Below are positions 58,323-64,000 of a stretch of 64,000 nucleotides of DNA, piece by piece. Source of the DNA: Paractinoplanes rishiriensis (GTDB lineage: Bacteria > Actinomycetota > Actinomycetes > Mycobacteriales > Micromonosporaceae); assembly GCF_016862375.1 (NCBI RefSeq), contig NZ_BOMV01000091.1, positions 1-64,000 of the forward strand. The letters run 5' to 3'. The notes under the pieces were generated by a model that was given only the letters and a program-made list of their open reading frames with translations, did not search any database and was not told the origin of the DNA. Positions within the stretch are counted from its first letter, which is position 1. Each line of letters starts with the position of its first letter. The translations under genes and the position numbers were made by a program.

Positions 58323-59345
58323 TCAATCGCGCGAGCCGGCCAGGTGAGGCGGGAGGTACAAGCCGTGGTCCAGCGACCGGACGGCGGCCGCGGTGCGAGT
58401 CGGCGCGTCGAGTTTGAACCGGATGTGTTCCAAATGAGCCGCCACGGTGCGCTGGGTGATGAACAACGTCGAGGCGATTTGCCGATTGGTCGATCCGTTG
58501 ATCACCAACCCCAGCACTTCGAGCTCGCGCCGGGTCAGACCGTGCAGATCGCCCGACGGCGACGCGATCACGAGCTCGACAAACGGCGACGATGGGACCG
58601 GCGGACAGGCGATCACCGTGATGCGCAGGTAGTCGTCGGTATCGTCGCTCAGGTACGGGTACAGGAAGGAAGTGGGGCTACCGTGGGTCCGCAGGCGATC
58701 CGAGGCGATGGCGATCACCTGGCAGCCGGTGACCAGCAGCGGATGCACTGGTGACCCGGGCAAGGGTTGTGCCGTACCGCCCGGGCCGATCACCGCCGAA
58801 GCGTGGGCATCGACGACCAGACCGGCCAAACCGAGGATCGACGTCATCGGGTCGATCGCCGCGGTGATCATCGGCGCCACCTCGCCGATCACCTGGCAGT
58901 CCGGGTCACTGAGACGGCCGGTGGCCTCGGTGAGAAGAATGAGCAGGCCGACCGGTCGTCCGTCCGTAGCGATCAGCGGCATCCCGAGGCCGTCGTGCTG
59001 CCCGGCCGGCGAACAAAGCCCTTCCGGGGAAGGAAAAGCTGACGGCCCCCCGCCGACCCGCAGGCGTATTGGCTGACGGTCTCCCAGCACACGCGACGAC
59101 TCCACCTTGGAGTGATACCCTCGCGACTCGATGTACGTCCGCGCCGCGGCGTCATGGCCCAACGCCGCAGCGGTCAAGAAACGGTGGCCACGGCCGTCCA
59201 GTACACCCAGCCAGGCCGCCGAGAAGGGCACGATCTCGCGTAACGGATCCCACAGGCTCGCCAGCTCTCCGGGGGAGCCACACCCAGCGGTGATCCGGTT
59301 GATCTCCGCCACGAAGGCCATGGCGCTCGTCATGAGCTCCCGCAT
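58323..59345 (-). CDS. LuxR-family regulator with N-terminal GAF-like sensor
   Basis: 340 residues. The N-terminal 200 or so residues have GAF-like features (REIVPFSAAWLGVLDGRGHR, GMPLIATDGRPVGLLILLTE). The C-terminal LuxR HTH is LTRRELEVLGLVINGSTNRQ, then IASTLFITQRTVAAHLEHIR. No receiver domain. Monocistronic. GAF-LuxR proteins sense small ligands or redox state. The targets are unknown; it sits at the right edge of the stress island and is a second candidate island regulator. Confidence 0.88.
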   Translation of the reverse strand: MRELMTSAMAFVAEINRITAGCGSPGELASLWDPLREIVPFSAAWLGVLDGRGHRFLTAAALGHDAAARTYIESRGYHSKVESSRVLGDRQPIRLRVGGGPSAFPSPEGLCSPAGQHDGLGMPLIATDGRPVGLLILLTEATGRLSDPDCQVIGEVAPMITAAIDPMTSILGLAGLVVDAHASAVIGPGGTAQPLPGSPVHPLLVTGCQVIAIASDRLRTHGSPTSFLYPYLSDDTDDYLRITVIACPPVPSSPFVELVIASPSGDLHGLTRRELEVLGLVINGSTNRQIASTLFITQRTVAAHLEHIRFKLDAPTRTAAAVRSLDHGLYLPPHLAGSRD

Positions 59346-59829
59346 AGTTTCTCCGTTCCGATCTGACCTGTATTGGTGATTTGCTCAACCTCTGCCAAGT
59401 ACCGCCCGGCCGCTCTCGCCCGCAGGTTTCTGGCTCAGGCCACCATCGGTTGGTGACGGTGCGTTTACACGTCGTCATCACGTCGTGCGTAAACAGGGGT
59501 TCCATGCTGTGAAGCTTTAAGCACCCGAGGCCCACAAACAGGCAGATGGCGCGAAAAGCCGCTGCATCGCGCCACGTTCCGGGCGTGCCGCTGAGTGCAC
59601 GTCGTGGCGCACACCGCCAATTCAGGAGTCCCTGCCTATCCCCAAGGCCGGCCTTCGAAGCAGTAAGGGACTTTGCACATGCAGTGAATGCGGCCCGACC
59701 CGCTGCGATGCGGTCTTGGCAGTGACGGGCGAGCACTGCAATGAAGCGGCGACCGTCACCGGAGCCACCGGGGCGGGCCGGTAGACGACGAGGCGAAGAC
59801 TCGCGCGGTGGGGACCACTCGTGGGCGAA
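59346..59829. other. 484-bp region upstream of the GAF-LuxR gene
   Basis: No gene is supported. It includes an inverted repeat (59463-59494) about 118 bp before the LuxR start, and otherwise mixed sequence with no recognisable coding pattern. Confidence 0.5.
59463..59494. promoter_or_regulatory. Inverted repeat GTTTAC-N20-GTAAAC with internal direct repeat
   Basis: GTTTAC (59463-59468) and GTAAAC (59489-59494) flank two direct copies of ACGTCGT (59469-59475 and 59480-59486), one helical turn apart. A candidate operator for the downstream GAF-LuxR gene on the minus strand. Confidence 0.4.
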
Positions 59830-60939
59830 CTACCCGTCGGTCTCGTCCCGCCAGCCAGCGGGCTCGGGATGGTAGCCGTAAGCGGCGGCCCGCACCGTCT
59901 CCTCGTTCTCCAGCCCGGAGCCGATGGCACCGCCCACCGTGGCCAGCGAGCTGATGATCCAGGCGAGCGTGAGGTAGTCGGTGACATCGGCCGGTCTCTG
60001 CAGGGCCCGTTCCAGCACGGATGTATCGATCAATAGGGCAGCGGCGAACACCGTTCCGACGAACAACGCTGCATAGGACACCGCCGTGGCCAGCGTGAGG
60101 GTGAGAATCGTACCCAGGTTGAACATCCGGGCCAGCTCGGCCGGTGTCAGCCGGTCCGGCTTCTCCCACAGATCATGCGCAACGATCAGCCACGCCACCA
60201 GCGCGGCCAGCCCGAGCACCATGATCACGGTAAGGCGAAGTCCGCCCAGCGCATCCCCCAGCTGCCAGATAGTGCTCGTGGTAAGCGCGAACGCGGCCGT
60301 ACCGAAGGCGCCGACCAGCAGCTTCGACAAGCCCAGCAGGGCACGCCCCGGACGGTTGGCCCGGACCATCCCGATCAACAGCCGCACCCGGCCGATCAAC
60401 CGCGAGGCGACATAACCCTGTTCCCCGTCGTTGCCCGCACCGACCACCCGACGGATGACGGCAACCCGCCTTGCCAGCTCGGCCGGTGCCCATCCGGCCG
60501 CCGGAACCCGCTCGTCGCGAACGTCGGTGAGCAGCCGGCCGACCAGATCGGGAACGATCGCGCGGGCCCCTCGTAACTGGCTCAGTCCCAGCGCGGGCAG
60601 GGACACCACCGCGGCTCGGCGCCTGGCGGAGGCATGCGCTACCAGCGGCACCCGCGCGGTGTGCAGCGGCAGATCGGTCAGGCAGATCGCAACATCCCAC
60701 CGGTCCTCGGCGCGCCGACTCGCAAGATCGTCAAGCAGCGCCTCAACGCCGCCGTCACGGCGCGGCGCCACCTCGCCCCACCCTTCCCGTACGATCCACC
60801 GCACGCCCGGGTCGACCCGCTCGCCGAGCTGGCCGGCCAACTCGGCGGTAAGCCGCGCCGTCACCCGCGCCGGATAGTCCGGCGGGGTCGCCACCAGCCC
60901 GACGACGATCTCCTCGCGATGCCGTTCACTGTCTGTCAT
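59830..60939 (-). CDS. Hypothetical membrane protein with N-terminal soluble domain
   Basis: 369 residues. The N-terminal 170 or so residues form a soluble alpha/beta domain (EIVVGLVATPPDYPARVTAR, WDVAICLTDLPLHTARVPLV) resembling a nucleotide- or ligand-binding fold of unknown type. Then come four membrane segments: LLGLSKLLVGAFGTAAFALT, LTVIMVLGLAALVAWLIVAH, ILTLTLATAVSYAALFVGTV and LTLAWIISSLATVGGAIGS. Function unknown; monocistronic. Confidence 0.78.
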   Translation of the reverse strand: MTDSERHREEIVVGLVATPPDYPARVTARLTAELAGQLGERVDPGVRWIVREGWGEVAPRRDGGVEALLDDLASRRAEDRWDVAICLTDLPLHTARVPLVAHASARRRAAVVSLPALGLSQLRGARAIVPDLVGRLLTDVRDERVPAAGWAPAELARRVAVIRRVVGAGNDGEQGYVASRLIGRVRLLIGMVRANRPGRALLGLSKLLVGAFGTAAFALTTSTIWQLGDALGGLRLTVIMVLGLAALVAWLIVAHDLWEKPDRLTPAELARMFNLGTILTLTLATAVSYAALFVGTVFAAALLIDTSVLERALQRPADVTDYLTLAWIISSLATVGGAIGSGLENEETVRAAAYGYHPEPAGWRDETDG

Positions 60940-61198
60940 CGGATCTCCTCACCCCTGGCAGGCATCCCGCACCGGGGTTCCCCGCACTGGCGCACACATG
61001 CTTCCGCGTACCGGCTGTTGCCCTATGGCGGCCCGGGAGAAAGGGCACCGTGCCATGGAGGCCGGTGTCAGCCTGAGGTTCCCCGAAACAGCGACGCCAT
61101 GCCGAGCATGCCGAACGCGCTGAACTCGACCTGCCCTGCCGGGCCGATTCCGGATACGAAGGCGCAGGTCACGGCATCAAACCCCGACCAAGCGACCC

Positions 61199-61411
61199 GC
61201 CGACGGCAAACCCCTCGCCGTCGCCAACCGCAGCGTCAACCGGCTACTCCGCGGCCTGCGCTTGCAAGGCGAACGCGGCTTCGCCATCCTGCTCGGACGC
61301 TGGAAATCCTTGCGTCACAGCACGATCAGCCCCCGCAAAATCGGCGACGTCGTCGCGGCAGCCCTACACCTCACCCACTTCGAATACCGCTACCTAAACG
61401 AATCTTGCTGA
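61199..61411 (+). pseudogene. IS transposase (DDE, IS5-like) C-terminal remnant
   Basis: The frame reads ADGKPLAVANRSVNRLLRGL, RLQGERGFAILLGRWKSLRH and KIGDVVAAALHLTHFEYRYL before the stop at 61409-61411. This is the C-terminal end of DDE_Tnp_4/IS5-type transposases (ERGFxxLxxRWxxL...K.G.I..AAL.LTHFE). Everything upstream is missing and no terminal repeats are visible. A relic of past insertion. Confidence 0.8.
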
Positions 61412-61987
61412 GATCACGTCACTGGGAATTCGACAGCAATCACGCGGGACGAGGCGACGGCGATCGGGGCAGGCCGGCGATCAGTTCGACGACGCTACGT
61501 AGTCGAAGGTGTCGGGTCGAACTCTGTGTCGATGCGAAGCTCAGGTGGCGAGTCGGCGTGGGCCTGTTCTGGCGGGACGGGTCCCGTTCCGGGGTGGCCG
61601 TGCGTTCATTTTTCTGGTCATGCCGGGGCGAAGCGCCGCACGCCGGTCGTGGTGGTGCGTGAGCCGAGGACGGCGCCCCTGTCGGCGGAGGATCGCCAGC
61701 AGGCGGCCGGATCGGATAACCCAGGGGCGGCCAGCGGGTACGGCTATGAGCGGATGGCTACTCGCTTTGGTAAGCCTCCTCAGCTCAGACGCAGGTTTCT
61801 GCGTGGGGACGTGATGTCACGGCGTGCACGCCGTCCTTCTCCAGACTGGCGGTACGCCCCGCGGGGTGGAATGCGCAGCTACTCCGATGCACCTGCTGGC
61901 CGGGTCAGCACTCGTCACCCCTGACAAGTCGGCATTCGCCATGTCCTGACACAGGTGCAGCAACGCCGGCGTCCATGGCTGCAGGGG
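61412..61987. other. 576-bp eroded region with a dispersed repeat
   Basis: No intact gene. One plus frame (about 61640-61800) reads VVVVREPRTAPLSAEDRQQA, then ASGYGYERMATRF, which looks like scraps of a small conserved protein. It contains the second copy of the 28-bp repeat. Confidence 0.5.
61729..61756 (+). repeat. Copy 2 of a 28-bp exact dispersed repeat
   Basis: Identical to 29978-30005. The surrounding 60 or so bp are also alike, with small indels. Confidence 0.8.
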
Positions 61988-62785
61988 CTACGGCGTAGGG
62001 CGGTCTGTTGGCATCGGTCCTTTCGTGTCTGATTCGGCGCGGACGGCGCGAGGCGAGCCGCCGAGTTCGTGCCGGCATGCCTTGTTGAACGCGTGCAGGT
62101 CGGGGATGCCGACGGACGCGGCGATCGCGGGAATCGACAGCGTCGACTCGCGCAGAAGATGCCGGGCTCGTTCCAGGCGGCGGCGGCGGATGTATCCGAT
62201 GACGGTGTGGCCGGTCTCGGTGTGGAACAGCCGGGTCAGATGGTTGTGCGAGACGCCGGCGACCCGGGCGACGTCCGGGACAGTGAGTGTGCCCGATAGG
62301 TTCGATTCAATGTGACCTATGGCAGCGGACACCGCCGCGTGTCCGGGTCGGCCGGGGTCGGGCGGTGTCAGGTGGGCCACCTGCCACAGCGCTCCCCACA
62401 CCATGGCGGCGCTGTGCGCGGGTGCGTCGGGGCCGGCCGCGACCGCCCGACGCAGCAGCGTGGACAGCAGCCGCGTGTCCGCACCGGCGTCCTGCATCAC
62501 CGGCACGCTGCGTTGGGTGCCCGTGGGGGGATCGGCGAAGTGTGCGTACAGGTGCTCCGAACGGCCTTGGTAGCGGTAGACCACGCGGGTACCCGGTGGA
62601 ACAAGGCTGACCCGGCCGGGCCGGATGCTGTGAATGGTCTCCCCGACGGTCACCTCGGCGGTGTAGCCGTAGAGGTGCAGCTGCCACAGGTCGGGCAGTT
62701 CGAACACGTCGCGCAAGCTCGTGATTCCGTGCACGGCGACACCCAGGCCGGCCACCCGGGGCGGCTCGTCGAGTCGAATCAGCAC
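61988..62785 (-). CDS. AraC family transcriptional regulator
   Basis: 265 residues. N-terminal cupin-like sensor (LWQLHLYGYTAEVTVGETIH, IRPGRVSLVPPGTRVVYRYQ). The C-terminal AraC double HTH is LTVPDVARVAGVSHNHLTRL, FHTETGHTVIGYIRRRRLER and IAASVGIPDLHAFNKACRHE. Full length. The sugar-binding-type cupin suggests a carbohydrate signal; the flanking genes are eroded. Confidence 0.88.
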   Translation of the reverse strand: MLIRLDEPPRVAGLGVAVHGITSLRDVFELPDLWQLHLYGYTAEVTVGETIHSIRPGRVSLVPPGTRVVYRYQGRSEHLYAHFADPPTGTQRSVPVMQDAGADTRLLSTLLRRAVAAGPDAPAHSAAMVWGALWQVAHLTPPDPGRPGHAAVSAAIGHIESNLSGTLTVPDVARVAGVSHNHLTRLFHTETGHTVIGYIRRRRLERARHLLRESTLSIPAIAASVGIPDLHAFNKACRHELGGSPRAVRAESDTKGPMPTDRPTP

Positions 62786-63446
62786 GCGGTCGATGGTGAA
62801 AAAATACCAGTACCTGGTGAGCTAAGACCACGACAGTAGGGTTGGTTGTTCGTATCCTCGGCGCATGTTAACCACAAGCCATCCATATCTGCCGATACGG
62901 CGGATGCTCGGTGGCCCGCAGATACCTGCGGATAGACGCACTCGTTCCTGACGGGCTGAACGGCAGGCCGTTGAAGTCCTCTCCGGTGGCATCCCGGCGG
63001 TGCCGTGCGGGCGGCTTGACCCGGTCATCGCCACGCCGACCGTTTCCTCGTACCTGAAGATCGCGTTCCCTATCGGCTCGGCATCGACGGGTACCGGGAC
63101 AAGACGGACCATGCCGGCGTGTTCGATCGTTGTCGTGCACTTGCACCCGGCACCGGCGGCAGCTTCCCGGTGCCGTGGTGAGTCCCGCCGGTCGGCGAGG
63201 GCCTCACGAAGCTGGCGGTGGCCGGGCGGGTACGGGTCTGGCAAGCCAGACGGTGAGTCTCCACGGATCGGGCTGCGCTATCGGCTGATCAGGTGTGTCG
63301 GCTGGCGGACCCGCGCCGGCCGAACGACGGCATAGAGGCGGGTCCGTGTAGCACAGCGGGCTGACAAAGAAGAACTGCCAATCACGATTGGCGAATCCAT
63401 AGATGTGGCTTTCCCCAGCGGGGTGAGTCGGATGAGAGGACTCGGT
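62786..63446. other. 661-bp region without an intact gene
   Basis: A plus-strand stretch ending near 63181 reads VPYRLGIDGYRDKTDHAGVF, DRCRALAPGTGGSFPVPW, then a stop. This may be the tail of a lost gene of unknown family. The right end carries half-sites of the stress-island palindrome (63376-63393) and a GGGTGAG element (63421-63427). Confidence 0.45.
63376..63393. promoter_or_regulatory. Stress-island palindrome half-sites, site f
   Basis: TGCCAATCACGATTGGCG: two half-sites in the opposite (everted) order. GGGTGAG follows at 63421-63427. If TGCCAATC is the right arm of a degenerate 20-mer (63364-63383), the spacing to GGGTGAG is 57 bp, as at sites a, c and e. Confidence 0.45.
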
Positions 63447-64000
63447 ATGCGCATGAACAGGCGTCAGTTGCTCGCTACGACGGTCGCGGCGAGCGCGCGG
63501 TGATCGTCGGGGTTCCCGGCGGGGCCCGCGCAGCGATCTTCACCGATCCGGTGCCCGTCCCGCTCGATGACCTGTTCGACAACAACGGGATCGGCGTCGC
63601 CGCCGGCGACGCGAACCTGGACGGGTCGGGCCACGGCTTCCCCGCGGCAGGCATGCCCACCGGTTCGGTCACCGTGGACGGCGTGCCCTATCGGATTGCG
63701 GCCACCTCTGCGGCGGGTCAGAACGACAACGTGGTGGCGTTGGGTCAATCGGTCGCCGTGCCGGCGGGGCAGTACGTCGCCGGGTTTCTGCTGGCTGCGT
63801 CGGCATACGGCTCGGCGGGCGGCACCGTGACCGTCCACTACGCCGACGGCACGACGTCCAGCGCGGAGGTCTCCGCGCCGGACTGGTTTTCGGGCGATGC
63901 CGGCGCGGTCACCGCGCCGTACCGGTACGGCCCCGGTGGCACCGACCAGCATGCGGTTGCCCTTTACGCCGTGCAGGTCTGGATGGATCCAGCACGCACC
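63447..64000 (+). pseudogene. Tat-secreted carbohydrate-active-type protein, frameshifted, 3' end outside window
   Basis: The ATG at 63447 opens MRMNRRQLLATTVAASAR, a twin-arginine signal, and stops at 63501. The mature sequence continues in another frame from about 63500: IFTDPVPVPLDDLFDNNGIG, VDGVPYRIAATSAAGQNDNV, VALGQSVAVPAGQYVAGFLL and GGTVTVHYADGTTSSAEVSA, open to the window end. The mature part resembles the N-terminal beta-sandwich of actinobacterial secreted glycosidases. A single-base indel between about 63485 and 63510 would join the two parts. It is either a pseudogene or a sequencing error. Confidence 0.65.

Noticed and set aside
57868..58326. Possible 150-residue gene on the minus strand
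   Set aside because: No recognisable domain, no clear ribosome binding site, and equally long frames on the other strand.
59152..59736. Minus-strand frame upstream of the GAF-LuxR gene as an N-terminal extension or separate gene
   Set aside because: It overlaps the LuxR gene out of frame and its translation has no domain or coding-like composition.
62822..63244. 140-codon minus-strand frame as a gene
   Set aside because: Composition is mixed and the opposite strand carries a more protein-like stretch (LGIDGYRDKTDHAGVF), so neither is called as a gene.

Overview
The window is very GC-rich, almost fully coding, rich in GTG starts and ATGA/GTGA start-stop overlaps. It carries actinobacterial family types: LAL-type LuxR regulators, an XRE-STAND-TPR regulator, a GT87 mannosyltransferase, PadR/permease pairs, and Hsp20, BON, GspM and hemerythrin stress genes. 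I infer a filamentous actinomycete, probably Micromonosporaceae (Actinoplanes-like). Rank below order is a guess, because no rRNA or phylogenetic marker is present.

Region 1 (1-8 kb) holds the 5' part of a LAL regulator, a flavoprotein/GH3 glycosidase pair, and a MarR / Tat-exported solute-binding protein / membrane protein operon. An AmiC-like cytoplasmic ligand sensor is transcribed away from that operon. Region 2 (8-13 kb) is a complete urtABCDE urea ABC importer with a GlnR-like box and an intercistronic hairpin. Region 3 (13-24 kb) is a mixed stretch: small secreted proteins, a sigma factor whose 5' half is replaced by a secreted-protein gene, an aldo/keto reductase, a glycosyltransferase remnant, DUF998, an APH-like kinase, a dienelactone hydrolase, SnoaL-like and GT87 genes, a PadR-permease pair with a visible operator, and a secreted M14 carboxypeptidase.

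Region 4 (24-31 kb) has tRNA-Asn followed by an XRE-STAND-TPR regulator, an FAD amine-oxidase-like protein, a CAT-anticodon tRNA, a AAA/DUF4143 ATPase, and two gene remnants (EAL and AraC) meeting back to back.

Region 5 (31-59 kb) is a stress island: LtrA, HdeD, a cNMP/thioredoxin-reductase-like fusion, thioredoxin, ClpB, CbpM, DnaJ, GrpE, DnaK, a LAL regulator, Gfo/Idh, two GspM-type proteins, an aldo/keto reductase, two Hsp20s, a metzincin-like protein, a UBP zinc finger, a Cys-rich copper-binding-type protein, a DUF1931 histone-fold protein, PrsW, DoxX, a hemerythrin fusion, a triple-BON protein, a zinc alcohol dehydrogenase, SRPBCC and a GAF-LuxR. Its intergenic regions repeatedly carry a 20-bp palindrome (GATTGGCA-N4-TGCCAATC). 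At three loci a second, 19-bp palindrome (GGGTGAG-N5-CTCACCC) lies 51-58 bp further on. Pieces of BON, DsbA and Gfo/Idh genes lie beside these sites. This looks like a regulon built by copying an operator cassette, and it is the most interesting feature of the window.

Region 6 (59-64 kb) is eroded DNA: a membrane protein, an IS transposase tail, a repeat shared with region 4, an AraC regulator, and a Tat-signal gene with a frameshift that runs off the right end.
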